From Candidatus Methylomirabilota bacterium (GTDB lineage: Bacteria; Methylomirabilota; Methylomirabilia; Methylomirabilales; Methylomirabilaceae), in the NCBI GenBank assembly GCA_028870115.1, contig JAGWQH010000067.1, positions 1 to 36,072 on the forward strand: a stretch of DNA of 36,072 nucleotides. Direction: 5' to 3'. Numbering within the stretch: the stretch's first letter is position 1; every line of letters begins with the position of its first letter. Positions 1 through 8,379 of the stretch are shown here, piece after piece. A program made the translations under genes and the position numbers. Below the pieces are notes generated by a model that saw nothing but the letters and a program-made list of their open reading frames with translations, was not told the origin of the DNA and searched no databases.

Positions 1-115
1 GCTAAGCTGGAACGGGGGTTTCAATCCACGCGCCCGCGCGGGGCGCGACAGAGTCCGCCGGCGGTGGCTAAGCTGGAACGGGGGTTTCAATCCACGCGCC
101 CGCGCGGGGCGCGAC
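1..115 (-). CRISPR. Leader-proximal end of a type I-C CRISPR array (truncated by window edge)
   Basis: Two identical 32-bp repeats lie at 18-49 and 84-115. On the minus strand they begin GTCGCGCCCCGCGC and end GGATTGAAAC, the classic type I-C repeat form. One complete 34-bp spacer occupies 50-83, and 17 bp of the next spacer occupies 1-17. The array is transcribed leftwards from the leader at 116-311, next to cas2. The 17 visible bases of the second spacer are identical to the leader-proximal 17 bases of the first. The rest of the array lies outside the window. Confidence 0.95.
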
Positions 116-311
116 CGTTCTTCTTCAAGTCCGCGTGGCGCTTGAGGAACTTGAGGCGCTGGCGCGAACCTGTGTTTTCCAGGTCCATCTAACGCGAATG
201 CGGACCGACGGCTTCTCGAAGACATTGAAATGCCGAGGACATTCGGCCCTGCGAACCTCCCCGGGTTTTCCTGCCAGCTCCAGGTTCGCGCTGGTCTCAA
301 TCCAGCTCACC
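116..311 (-). promoter_or_regulatory. CRISPR leader
   Basis: This non-coding stretch between the cas2 stop and the first repeat is where a type I-C leader is expected; it should carry the array promoter and the signals for spacer integration. It contains a repeated motif: GCGAACCT at 164-171 and 251-258, each followed by a TTTTCC tract, and an inverted copy at 280-289. I see no clear -35/-10 pair. The leader assignment rests on position next to cas2 and on repeat orientation. Confidence 0.75.
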
Positions 312-602
312 TTAGAAGACAAGGGGACCCTCCTGGTCGAGCGTCGGCTTGGCGCCCACGTGCTCCACGCGCCCCTTCCAGTTCGAGCCGAGGAAATAGA
401 ACCGCAGGCTGTCATTCTCCGGATTCATTATTGCGATGAGTTTTTCGCGTAGTTTCGTCCATTGAGCCGGATCGACGATGCACTCAAAGACCGAAAACTG
501 GACCCGTTGCCCCCAGTTCTGACACGTCTTCGCGATGTTCCGCAGACGCTTCCGACCTTCCGCGTCCTGGGTGTTCACATCGTAACTCACCAGTACAAAC
601 AT
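312..602 (-). CDS. cas2: Cas2, CRISPR adaptation endonuclease-like protein
   Basis: A 96-residue protein of normal Cas2 length. It opens with a ferredoxin-like first strand ending in SYDV, and Asp8 is the conserved acidic residue. The sequence QFSVFECIVD is the family's typical second-strand region. Cas2 forms the central dimer of the Cas1-Cas2 integrase that inserts new spacers at the leader-repeat junction. It is the last gene of the cas operon, starts 8 bp after the cas1 stop and faces the leader directly. The protein looks complete and no residue seems missing. Confidence 0.97.
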   Translation of the reverse strand: MFVLVSYDVNTQDAEGRKRLRNIAKTCQNWGQRVQFSVFECIVDPAQWTKLREKLIAIMNPENDSLRFYFLGSNWKGRVEHVGAKPTLDQEGPLVF

Positions 603-610
603 TCAGCACC

Positions 611-1645
611 TCACCGCCTGATATAGGGCGGGTATCCGTCCAGGTCCCCACGGATGTGGCGCGCCAGCAGCAAGGCCTGGGCGTGCCACAGCAGACCCAC
701 GGCCATCTTCTCCTGGAGGAATGGATGTTCCGCCTCCTCCTGCTTCCGCTTTTGATAGGCGAGGATCACCTCCTTTCGCGTATCATCCGTCATGAGCACG
801 GCGCCGGATTCGAGCGTCTCGAACCCCTTTGCCTTCACCTGACCGAGATTGATGAGCGATAGGGCCAGCCGGTCGGCCACTACGGCCCGGAACTCCTCCA
901 GGATATCCAGTGCCAGTCCAGGTCTACCGGGCCGATCGCGGTGCAGGAAGCCGACAGCGGGATCCAGACCCACGCACTCCAGCGCCGCCCGGATATCGTG
1001 TAGAAGCAGGGTGTACAGGAACGAGAGCAGACAGTTGGTCGGGTCGAGTGGCGGCCGTCGATTACGCCCCTTGAAACGGAACGCCTGATCGTCCGATGTG
1101 ATCAGCGCATCGAAGGCGCCGAAGTAGGCAGCGCCGGCCTCGCCCTCGATGCCCCTGACCTCGTCGAGGGTCAGTTCCTGGCGTTCGAGCCGCCGCAGAC
1201 AATCGGCCAGGCGAAGAGCGGCGGCGCGAAGTCCCTCACCCCTCCCGTCATCGCCGTGGTCACGGGCGGTTCGCAGCAGGACATTCCGCGAATTGGCGAG
1301 CTTGCCGGTAAGGACATATCGCGCCATCCGTGTGCTGCTCGCGGGATCGTCGGCCCACCGGTATTGCTCGCGCCGCAGCAGCACGTTGCCCGACACCGGC
1401 CCCTGCACGCGGGCCAGGAACCGGCCATTCTCCGTCAGAAACGATACGGCCACTCCATGCTCCGCGCAGTGACCGAGGAGGAACGGGCTGCACAGGACGT
1501 TGCCGAAGCAGACGATCCCGCCCAGCGTATGAATGGGGATGTGGGCCTTGTCAACCCCCTCGACCCGCACCTGCACGCACTCGCCCTCTTTCGAGAGGTA
1601 CGTGCCCTGAGTCATGACAAACAGCGTGTTCAGATGCTTTTTCAT
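611..1645 (-). CDS. cas1: Cas1, CRISPR integrase (type I-C)
   Basis: A 344-residue Cas1, the catalytic subunit of the spacer integrase. I chose the ATG at 1645 because its ATGA overlaps the cas4 stop by 4 bp and the protein then begins MKKHLNTLFVMTQG, the usual I-C start; a longer reading frame into cas4 has no family similarity. The catalytic residues are visible: Glu167 in GIEGEAGAAYF, His235 in GFLHRDRPG, and the acidic Asp247/Glu250 in LALDILEEF. The N-terminal beta-sandwich and C-terminal helical domain are both present. It is translationally coupled to cas4 and followed closely by cas2. Confidence 0.97.
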   Translation of the reverse strand: MKKHLNTLFVMTQGTYLSKEGECVQVRVEGVDKAHIPIHTLGGIVCFGNVLCSPFLLGHCAEHGVAVSFLTENGRFLARVQGPVSGNVLLRREQYRWADDPASSTRMARYVLTGKLANSRNVLLRTARDHGDDGRGEGLRAAALRLADCLRRLERQELTLDEVRGIEGEAGAAYFGAFDALITSDDQAFRFKGRNRRPPLDPTNCLLSFLYTLLLHDIRAALECVGLDPAVGFLHRDRPGRPGLALDILEEFRAVVADRLALSLINLGQVKAKGFETLESGAVLMTDDTRKEVILAYQKRKQEEAEHPFLQEKMAVGLLWHAQALLLARHIRGDLDGYPPYIRR

Positions 1646-2280
1646 GGCTCTTCCAGGACCTTCGTCAGATATCGGGCCACTCGGTTTCCTCGCCCCCCGA
1701 CACCTTGCGGAAGACAGACATCCACGAGCGAGCAACTGTCGCACTTGGGAGCGTACTCGGGCGGCGGGGTGCGCCCATCCGTCAACATCCGATGTACGGC
1801 CGCCGCGACTTCTTCGGTTTCTTGACGCAGCGCGTCGTCGATCGCGACAACTTCGCGCCGTTGTTCCTTACCGTAAAAGAGCGCACCCTCAGGCACCGCA
1901 ACGCCAAGCATCTCCTCCAGACAGAGCGCCTGGGCGCAGAGCTGCACCCGGTCCCAGTCTTCTTTCTTCCTCCGGCCCCGCTTATGTTCAACGGGGTAGG
2001 GTATCCAGCGGCCGTCAGCCTGCCGGTGGAACTCCACCACGTCGGCCTTACCCACAAGCCCGAGCCGCAGGCAACGGATCGGCAGCGCAAAAACTCGTTT
2101 CACGTCGCGCCGTTTCTCCGACCCGCCCTCATCCACCCGTTCGTGCAGGATCCGCCCCTCGGCCGTCAGCCTGCTTTCCTCCCAGATCTGCTCCACGTGG
2201 ATCAGCGCACACTGCCGCGGGCAGAACATGTAGTGCTGCAAGGCCGAGAGCGGGACGAGGTCGGATTCGGGAAAAGTCAT
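1642..2280 (-). CDS. cas4: Cas4, RecB-like exonuclease of CRISPR adaptation
   Basis: A 212-residue Cas4. It has a four-cysteine iron-sulfur arrangement typical of the family: Cys20 and Cys24 near the N-terminus, and Cys180, Cys183 and Cys189 near the C-terminus. The RecB nuclease motifs lie between, with the Asp of VGKADVVEF, the Glu-x-Lys of PVEHKRG and the QLCAQALCLEEM helix. Cas4 trims prespacers and selects PAM-containing ends before integration. The start at 2280 is preceded by GGAAGAGGG, a good ribosome-binding site; a longer frame to 2379 would add unrelated residues. Its stop overlaps the cas1 start (ATGA). Confidence 0.95.
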   Translation of the reverse strand: MTFPESDLVPLSALQHYMFCPRQCALIHVEQIWEESRLTAEGRILHERVDEGGSEKRRDVKRVFALPIRCLRLGLVGKADVVEFHRQADGRWIPYPVEHKRGRRKKEDWDRVQLCAQALCLEEMLGVAVPEGALFYGKEQRREVVAIDDALRQETEEVAAAVHRMLTDGRTPPPEYAPKCDSCSLVDVCLPQGVGGRGNRVARYLTKVLEEP

Positions 2281-2385
2281 ATCCCTCTTCCTTCGTTGCG
2301 CACTTGGGATTTGACTCGATACAGCCTTTCGGTAAATCCGCCCTTTCGCAAGAACTCTTGCTCTGGGGCGCACGGCCATTCAAAG

Positions 2386-3465
2386 CTATTTCTGCCAGTC
2401 ATTGAAGAGAGTGGTAAACGTAACACCTTCAACGATTTTCCCATCGTCAGGCCACGTTAACTTATAGTGACGGTAAGAACGGGGGTACTTTACGTCCGGC
2501 CCGTTCGGTTCAAACTTCTGCTCGATCCTGTCAAAGAGCCTGTGAGCCGGGTAGTTACCGAGGCGATGCTCGTGCGTAAAGACTCCGGCAGCCACAGAGT
2601 TCATTGCACCAGGTCGGGCACTTGAGAGGTCCGATTCGAACATCTTCCTTAAGGCGTTCCAGAACAGGGCGAGGTCTACCTGGGTGACCAAACTATGCTT
2701 ATCTAAGCACGGGGAGTAATGCCCCCGGCACTCGTATAGCCCGTAAGGAAGGTATGGCTTGGCTCCTGGCATCGCTGAGATTGCTGTCTTGAGTTCCTTT
2801 GATTCTGCTGGGTTTGAGACCCTTGCATCACGGACAATACCCAATGCCTGAGGTGAGATGTCCGATTTCGATTCTGCAAATCCGATTTGCATTGGGCCAA
2901 CGCACTGCCCGCCATCAAGAAGGAAATCCTTTTTGACTTTTTTATCCTTCTTGAGCTTCGGGGCTGGCGTATCCTCGGGCTCTGCCTGTTGTGTTAGCCC
3001 CTCCATCGCCTCGGCTTCTTCGGCATCTTCTTTGCCGACACTGAGGACAGCACCAAATAGGCGAACATCCCAATAGCGGTTACGCATCATTTTTTGGGCT
3101 TCTTCCATTGGAATGTCTTTTTTTCCGCCCGCTGTTTCCCGATGTTCGTCGCGAAGAAGTCCCTTATGCTTGACGTAAAGATAAAATCCTTCCTTGCCTT
3201 CTGGATTCTCCCGTTCCGTCCCGTAGACCCTGGCTACGAAATCCCGGATTTTACGTTTCAGGCAAACGTCCGTGACCAAACCTCGATGAGACTCGAAATC
3301 CTGGCGGGGGGTATTGTCGTTATCCGGGTCTCCGTTAGGGTTGCAGTTCTTTGCCTCAAAGAGTAGAACGAAATCATGTTTCTTTTGGGGATCGAAGACG
3401 GGACTGCTCTCGGGTAGTTCCAGTGTGTAGCCCATCTTCTCGGCGAGTTCCTTGTACCAGCTCAT
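2386..3465 (-). CDS. cas7: Cas7 (Csd2), type I-C Cascade backbone protein
   Basis: Cas7c/Csd2 polymerises along the crRNA to form the Cascade backbone. The family N-terminus is clear (DFVLLFEAKNCNPNGDPDNDN, residues 31-51, followed by RGLVTDVCLKRKIRDFV), as is the GPMQIGFAESKSD strand and the conserved C-terminal RSYRHYKL region. At 359 residues it is longer than typical Csd2. The excess sits mainly at residues 143-185, a charged Glu/Lys-rich segment containing KLKKDKKVKKD between two core strands. The ATG overlaps the cas8c stop by one base (TAATG). It belongs to the cas operon. Confidence 0.95.
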   Translation of the reverse strand: MSWYKELAEKMGYTLELPESSPVFDPQKKHDFVLLFEAKNCNPNGDPDNDNTPRQDFESHRGLVTDVCLKRKIRDFVARVYGTERENPEGKEGFYLYVKHKGLLRDEHRETAGGKKDIPMEEAQKMMRNRYWDVRLFGAVLSVGKEDAEEAEAMEGLTQQAEPEDTPAPKLKKDKKVKKDFLLDGGQCVGPMQIGFAESKSDISPQALGIVRDARVSNPAESKELKTAISAMPGAKPYLPYGLYECRGHYSPCLDKHSLVTQVDLALFWNALRKMFESDLSSARPGAMNSVAAGVFTHEHRLGNYPAHRLFDRIEQKFEPNGPDVKYPRSYRHYKLTWPDDGKIVEGVTFTTLFNDWQK

Positions 3466-5249
3466 TACTCCACCTCCTTTGCTTTCTTGAAGTTCTCGAT
3501 GTGGCGGTGATAATAACCCTTCCAGAACCAGCCCATTTGCTCTGGGCTGTTCTTTAGCGGGAGGGTGGTTTTGTTCATCAGTTCTTTGATTTTGCCGGTA
3601 ATCGTTATAGCGATCCCAACTTTGTCCCGCTGTAATTTGGGCAGGTAAATGCTGTTGAGGCGAGTGATCAGGTGCCCGATGATGGACGAGGGCCGGGTTG
3701 AAGCTAATCGGGCATTGCCAGCAAGGATTGTCTTTCCCGTGTCCCGACCTATGGCTTCGTTTTGCGCCCAGACGATGAGGTTGAATATCTTCCCCGCGTT
3801 GAACGCGTTTTGGTTCTCTGAGCTCAACTCCTCCATGTTGATCACCTCCTTGTTCTGTTTTAAGTGTAGGCAGATGTTAAGGAAAGCCAGCCGATCCATT
3901 GCCGTGAAGAGGTCCTCGAGTTCCGTAGCCAAACGGTTGACCAGCCTGGGTAGCACACGCTCCGGACATCTCCCCTGTCCGAGGCTCAGGAGGTAAAGGT
4001 CGCGGCAAAGGCTCATTTCGTATTTGCTTAATTCCGCAGGCTTATACCTACTTTTTCTGGGTCGGAGGGAACGGGTAAAATCCTCGATGGAGTAGAACCA
4101 CTTTTGCTTTTCGCCTAACAGATTCTGCCACTTCCCCCACAGGATGATCGCCTCAGCCGTATCATCCCGCGTTTTTTCAAGCCAGGCGACCACGTATGCC
4201 GTTGACTTGTGTGCACCTAACCCGAGGAGATGGAATTTCTTCGTAGCTTCGTTTTGGCGTTGCCGAGTCCAAGGCCTGTTTAGGAGGTCAAGCCACTGCT
4301 TTGGGTCATTTCTCTCCCACGATTTGAGCGGAATGTCCCCCCAAAACACGTAGCGATGGCCCCCAATATATTTTCTGCTGTCGGGTTTTGCGATCAGAGC
4401 GTTCCACCCCTTGGGCACAAGGTCAGCGCATTCTTTGCAAATCGGTGAGTTGTATGTCTGTTCGAGGCCTCGGGAGGCATAAGCGGCCCGGTTGAAGGAG
4501 ATTAGCTGGGGTTTATCTCGACCGAACCCGTCTAACTTGCTTCCCATGAGTCGGGCAAGCCTTCTCTCCTTATTACAGACCACGCATTGCCCAGCGATCT
4601 CCTCACTTTCAGGTGAACGCCGGCTGTCCTTTTCAGTAGCTTCCTTCGTTCCCTCGTTAGCTGACCTCTTCCGTTTAGGCCAACCATCGCTTAAGTCAGT
4701 TCCATCTTCTCCCCAGAATTGGGTGATTTCCTCGTGTTGAAACCAGAGGTCATCGTCCACCAAGACGGCGGCGTATTTTGCCGTGGGAATTTCTTTCGTC
4801 TTTATTTCTTCAGTGATTTTTGCAAACGGGTCGGCTTCCTTTTCTATAGTCTCCAGAAATTTGCTGAACGCCCGTAATTTCCTCAGGTCCGCTTCAGGGT
4901 TACGGGTCTGAATACGCCTGAGGCATTCCTGGATAAACTCGCGCGTTTGCCCACGCTTTTCCTTGCAAGTGTCTTCTTGTCGTTTCGTTTTCACGTCCGT
5001 GGGACGTGGGTATTTAAATCCAACAAGGTGCTCTAATTTGTGAATTCCCAGTCCTGGTTTACCACTCATCGTTGGGTCTATATATGGTCCCCGCACAGTT
5101 ACGCCTTTTTCCACCGTCTGAAACGTGCTGAAGGTTCCGTCTCCTGTTAGTAGTAGGTAACCAGATATAGGTACTTCCTTAACTCCCAGGGACGCTTGAG
5201 AAGAAGCCTCTGGAGGGCGTGCGACTTCAACCAACCTCTGTAGGATCAC
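3465..5249 (-). CDS. cas8c: Cas8c (Csd1), type I-C Cascade large subunit
   Basis: A 594-residue Csd1/Cas8c, the PAM-recognising large subunit of the I-C interference complex. The N-terminus (VPISGYLLLTGDGTF) and the paired CxxC motifs at Cys222/Cys225 and Cys271/Cys274, which probably bind zinc, are as expected for the family. In many I-C systems an internal start within cas8c also yields a small Cas11c subunit; that is known biology, and I did not map the site here. The GTG start overlaps the cas5 stop (GTGA) and is preceded by GGAGGTGA. The C-terminal helical part includes the conserved LARIASTRP-like segment (LASTRPSSIIGHL). Confidence 0.95.
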   Translation of the reverse strand: MILQRLVEVARPPEASSQASLGVKEVPISGYLLLTGDGTFSTFQTVEKGVTVRGPYIDPTMSGKPGLGIHKLEHLVGFKYPRPTDVKTKRQEDTCKEKRGQTREFIQECLRRIQTRNPEADLRKLRAFSKFLETIEKEADPFAKITEEIKTKEIPTAKYAAVLVDDDLWFQHEEITQFWGEDGTDLSDGWPKRKRSANEGTKEATEKDSRRSPESEEIAGQCVVCNKERRLARLMGSKLDGFGRDKPQLISFNRAAYASRGLEQTYNSPICKECADLVPKGWNALIAKPDSRKYIGGHRYVFWGDIPLKSWERNDPKQWLDLLNRPWTRQRQNEATKKFHLLGLGAHKSTAYVVAWLEKTRDDTAEAIILWGKWQNLLGEKQKWFYSIEDFTRSLRPRKSRYKPAELSKYEMSLCRDLYLLSLGQGRCPERVLPRLVNRLATELEDLFTAMDRLAFLNICLHLKQNKEVINMEELSSENQNAFNAGKIFNLIVWAQNEAIGRDTGKTILAGNARLASTRPSSIIGHLITRLNSIYLPKLQRDKVGIAITITGKIKELMNKTTLPLKNSPEQMGWFWKGYYHRHIENFKKAKEVE

Positions 5250-5893
5250 TTTGTCACCTCCGGCTTAGGAACCTCAAAACGGCCTCCCTGTAAGGAGCAC
5301 GGAACGAAGCGATACTGCACTCTTTTTGATGCCTCAGGCCGGACGACCGAATGCACGACCGATCCAAGGTCTTGTGTGATATCGAGCCTGTCTTCTTCTG
5401 CTCCGTCCCCTGTGCTGAAATAAGCGGGAAATTGCCTCAGGCCGAGATACGGCTGGTGAAAGCACTGCCCGTCATCTAACCGGCGATAAAACTGCGCCTC
5501 GATAGCCTTGGGGTTGGTAGTGTTGCAGAATATTTGTGCCCTCGCCCGGATCAGATAACACGGCCACCGTAATATTAGACAGGTTCGTTGCACGCGATGG
5601 TCCTCTATGTTGTATTCCCGAGGATGCTCCCTTCCTTCATAAGAGACTTCGTTGAGGGTGATCGGCATGTAGTTCTCAAACTGGGATTCGCCCCTCGGAA
5701 GCTCGGGATGCTGTAACAGCCAGATTTCGGTGACCTGCCAGCGGAACTGCGGCTTCCAGTAGATGGCCTCCAAGATGCCCCTTGCCGCACTGGGAGTTAA
5801 AAGCGGGTAGCTCACCCGCTCCACCTTGGTTTCTGGACGTGTGAAGCAGGCGTATTTCCCCCAGACCTTTACCTGCACGAGATGATTAGGCAT
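5246..5893 (-). CDS. cas5: Cas5c (Cas5d), type I-C pre-crRNA endoribonuclease
   Basis: A 215-residue Cas5 of the I-C type. In this subtype Cas5 replaces Cas6: it cuts the repeat hairpin of the pre-crRNA and stays on the 5' handle in Cascade. The RAMP fold signature is visible at the start (VQVKVWGKYACFTRPETKVERVSYP) together with LTPSAARGILEAIYWKP, the conserved helix. The ATG at 5893 follows AGGAGGTG by six bases, one of the best ribosome-binding sites in the operon. It lies 15 bp after cas3 and overlaps cas8c by 4 bp. No Cas6 gene is seen, as expected. Confidence 0.96.
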   Translation of the reverse strand: MPNHLVQVKVWGKYACFTRPETKVERVSYPLLTPSAARGILEAIYWKPQFRWQVTEIWLLQHPELPRGESQFENYMPITLNEVSYEGREHPREYNIEDHRVQRTCLILRWPCYLIRARAQIFCNTTNPKAIEAQFYRRLDDGQCFHQPYLGLRQFPAYFSTGDGAEEDRLDITQDLGSVVHSVVRPEASKRVQYRFVPCSLQGGRFEVPKPEVTK

Positions 5894-5908
5894 GGTCTTT
5901 TCACCTCC

Positions 5909-8095
5909 TCAAACGATTAGGTCCATTGGGTCCATGACGTCGGGTTCTCCGATGCCCAAATCTGGGTGGTAAATTCCTTTTCTAAGAAGATCCATTCCCA
6001 GGATGCTGTCCTTTATGATGTCCTGCCTCTGAAACAACTTCTCGTAATTGTATTGCTGTAGTGAAACTGCATATTGTTGTAACTTCTGCCAGTCACCTCT
6101 TGAGACATGGCCTTTTGCGTGAACTCTGGCGAGGATGCCGGGAACTGGAGAGCCTTCTTTTGGGTAATCTTGAATGACCACTGTATAGGTTTTCTTGATA
6201 AACTGGTACGAGTCATTGACCGTTGGGTAATCAAGTTGTTTTCTGCGGTCTTGGATATTCTTTAGGTCAGGCTTGATGCCCCGATAGAAAGCTTTGAAGA
6301 ATCTCTCGTAGAGTTCCGGGTCGTGAAGGTTTGCGCCGGGCTGACGCAGGACAATTCGCGCAGCTTCCATTGCGAGGCCGTATTCTCCTCTTGGGGCTCC
6401 TCCTTCAGAGGGCAGAAACACTCTTACGAAACCCTTCCGGGATCTCCCCTCCCGGTTGCAGCGTCCTGCGGCTTGGACGATCCGGTCAAGGGGGCCGAAT
6501 GCCCGGTATACGACCGGGAAGTCCAGGTCTACTCCTGCTTCGACCACCTGGGTGGAGATTACGCAGCATTTGTGCCCGTTCTTTAGCTTCAGCCTTATCT
6601 CAGCGAGTTTCTCTTTGCGGTGTGCCGGGCATAGCAGCCCCGACAGGTGGTAAGGCTCCAAGTCTTTGAGCTCTTTCCACAGATTTACTGCGTCCTTTTT
6701 TCTGTTGAGAACGACTAAGATTCGGGGCTCTTTCCGAATATCCTCAGCCAGTTCCTTCCAGGTCATCTCTCGATCATCAAACTGGTACGTTACTCGCTCG
6801 AGATCTCGGAAATACTGAGTAGGGTTATCGAGGATTTCGGCAGGCTCTTTCAATTTTACGCGCAGAGAAGACCCCGGTCCGAATGCAGGCTGGGTAGCCG
6901 TGGAGAGGACGACCGTAACGCCGAAGTACCTTACCAGGATGTTCAGCATATCCACCGTCGGTTCCAGAAGACGAGGAGGGAGCGTTTGCGCTTCATCCAG
7001 CACGATCACGCTGTTCGTGAGATTGTGTAGTTTTCGACACCGGGACCGTTTATTGGAAAACAGGCTTTCGAAGAGTTGTACCGTGGTCGTGATGATAACG
7101 GGTTGCTCCCAGGTAGCCGCTGCTTCGCGCCTTCGTCTGCTTTGTTCCGAGGAGTCTTCTTCCGTGGGATCAATTTCTACTCCGGAGTGGTGTTCAAGGA
7201 GGGCCTCTTTTGGAAGGTAGTCACGGTACACTTTAGCGTTCTGATCAATGATTGAGGTATAAGGCAGAGCCACAACAACCCGTTCTAGTTCGTTCTTCTT
7301 GGCGTGCTCTAAAGCGAAGGCCATCAAGGCGTAGGTTTTTCCGCATCCTGTTGGAGCCGTAAGTCGGTACACACCCTGAGGTTGCCGAGCTTTCTCAAGA
7401 CACTTCTCGTAGACCTCTCTCCGAATCCGGTTTAATTCTGTAGGTTCTGCGTCATTAAATTTTGATAGATATTTCATCTGGAAATATTCTGCGCACTCCG
7501 GGATGGAGGATCGGGCCGGTGGTTCAGCAGGCTCTTGCTTATCGTGTATAGCCGTACTTCTGGAATCCGCATCCACTAAGCAGGAGAAGAGAAATCTTAA
7601 GACAGTTTCTTGAGCCAACCAATCCGTTTGAAAACGCTCTGGTAGTTCAACTTGCCGGAGATATTGAAGAATGAACTCCCCGGCTAACTTCTGAATTCCC
7701 TCCGTCTTTGCTTGATGGCGTCTAAGAAGACCGTCCATTTCGCGCATCGCATAAATCCCGGCGTGATGCCCAGCGACAATGGGTCTGATAAACTCTAAGG
7801 CCTCTTTGCAGAAATAGCACCCGTATACGGAGTGCGGTATCTTTATATGGGGTTGGCCTGGCGAGTCGGCTTTGCACATTCTCAGATACTTCTGGAATTC
7901 GGGATTGACCTTTCCGGCATCATGCAGGAGTCCGGCGTCATACCCGAAATCGCCCATCTCGAATTTAGAAGCCAGCTTGCACGCTCTGCAGGCGACATCA
8001 AGCAAGTGATCGGCCAGACGATGCCATTTGTTATCTTGATTCGGGGTATGAGCGAACAGCTCTTCCCATTCAGCCGCTAGGTCTGTCTCTGTCAT
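5909..8095 (-). CDS. cas3: Cas3, HD nuclease-helicase of type I interference
   Basis: A 728-residue Cas3 with an N-terminal HD nuclease (His25, then LLHDAGK with His58-Asp59, and AGHHAG near 108-113) and a C-terminal superfamily 2 helicase: Walker A APTGCGKT at about 247-254, DEAQ box at 367-370, and the QAAGRCNREGRS motif VI. It degrades target DNA after recruitment by Cascade. It is first in the cas operon. The ATG at 8095 has only AAAGG directly against it, a weakly spaced ribosome-binding site. The 98-bp two-hairpin repeat begins 11 bp upstream of the start, so the promoter must lie inside or beyond it. Confidence 0.97.
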   Translation of the reverse strand: MTETDLAAEWEELFAHTPNQDNKWHRLADHLLDVACRACKLASKFEMGDFGYDAGLLHDAGKVNPEFQKYLRMCKADSPGQPHIKIPHSVYGCYFCKEALEFIRPIVAGHHAGIYAMREMDGLLRRHQAKTEGIQKLAGEFILQYLRQVELPERFQTDWLAQETVLRFLFSCLVDADSRSTAIHDKQEPAEPPARSSIPECAEYFQMKYLSKFNDAEPTELNRIRREVYEKCLEKARQPQGVYRLTAPTGCGKTYALMAFALEHAKKNELERVVVALPYTSIIDQNAKVYRDYLPKEALLEHHSGVEIDPTEEDSSEQSRRRREAAATWEQPVIITTTVQLFESLFSNKRSRCRKLHNLTNSVIVLDEAQTLPPRLLEPTVDMLNILVRYFGVTVVLSTATQPAFGPGSSLRVKLKEPAEILDNPTQYFRDLERVTYQFDDREMTWKELAEDIRKEPRILVVLNRKKDAVNLWKELKDLEPYHLSGLLCPAHRKEKLAEIRLKLKNGHKCCVISTQVVEAGVDLDFPVVYRAFGPLDRIVQAAGRCNREGRSRKGFVRVFLPSEGGAPRGEYGLAMEAARIVLRQPGANLHDPELYERFFKAFYRGIKPDLKNIQDRRKQLDYPTVNDSYQFIKKTYTVVIQDYPKEGSPVPGILARVHAKGHVSRGDWQKLQQYAVSLQQYNYEKLFQRQDIIKDSILGMDLLRKGIYHPDLGIGEPDVMDPMDLIV

Positions 8096-8106
8096 CCTTT
8101 TGCCTA

Positions 8107-8204
8107 TTGAATCTACTGAGGGTTCATTCCCCGCGGCTTGCCGCGCAGATTTCTTTTTGCTCTGGTGTTTGATGCCCCGCAGCTTGCTGCGGGGTAGTTC
8201 ACTT
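8107..8204. repeat. 98-bp two-hairpin element, copy 1 (upstream of cas3)
   Basis: This stretch is identical over 98 bp to 11069-11166. It holds two perfect or near-perfect hairpins: CGCGGC-TT-GCCGCG and CCCCGCAGC-TT-GCTGCGGGG (9-bp stem), separated by an AT-richer spacer. It looks like a REP/BIME-type palindromic pair. It sits 11 bp upstream of cas3 and on its other side joins a truncated ORF6N gene exactly after the codons for KKYDAQ, so it seems to have landed in, or recombined with, that gene. Confidence 0.9.
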
Positions 8205-8317
8205 GGGCGTCGTATTTCTTTTCGAGTTCATGCAGACGCCGAGCCAGTTCTGCGTTGGAGGCAACCATCCGACGCAGCCGCACGAAGGCCCGCATGATCT
8301 CGATGTTGCGAAAGCCG
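8205..8317 (-). pseudogene. ORF6N-domain gene fragment (middle part)
   Basis: On the minus strand this encodes [17 protein letters not shown] and [14 protein letters not shown], matching the central and coiled-coil part of the ORF6N protein encoded at 12953-13480 ([26 protein letters not shown]). Both the N-terminal DNA-binding part and the C-terminus are absent. The C-terminal side is cut off by the 98-bp hairpin element. It is not expected to be functional. It forms most of the intergenic space between divergent cas3 and vapB. Confidence 0.8.
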
Positions 8318-8343
8318 ATGCGATGTCCTGCGCCCTGTGATGC

Positions 8344-8372
8344 TTGACATATCGCCATCTCTGCGGTATGTT
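8344..8372 (+). promoter_or_regulatory. Strong promoter of vapBC-1, apparently giving a leaderless mRNA
   Basis: A TTGACA at 8344-8349 and TATGTT at 8367-8372 are 17 bp apart. The expected transcription start, about 7 bases after the -10, falls at or beside the A of the vapB ATG at 8380. There is no Shine-Dalgarno sequence in the intervening TTTCCAT. The spacing and the -35 are near consensus; leaderless translation is inferred. Confidence 0.7.
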
Positions 8373-8379
8373 TTTCCAT

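Noticed and set aside
135-452. Open frames over the CRISPR leader and cas2
   Set aside because: They run through the leader and antisense to cas2; codon patterns are shadows and no family is recognised.
1614-2405. Long plus-strand open frame (263 codons) opposite cas4 and cas1
   Set aside because: It lies antisense to well-recognised cas genes, is Arg/Pro/Ser-rich as expected for shadow frames in GC-rich DNA and shows no domain.
8107-8204. Reading the 98-bp element as a second small CRISPR array or an attachment site pair
   Set aside because: There are only two copies 3 kb apart with unrelated flanks, no repeat-spacer spacing, and no integrase gene between them.
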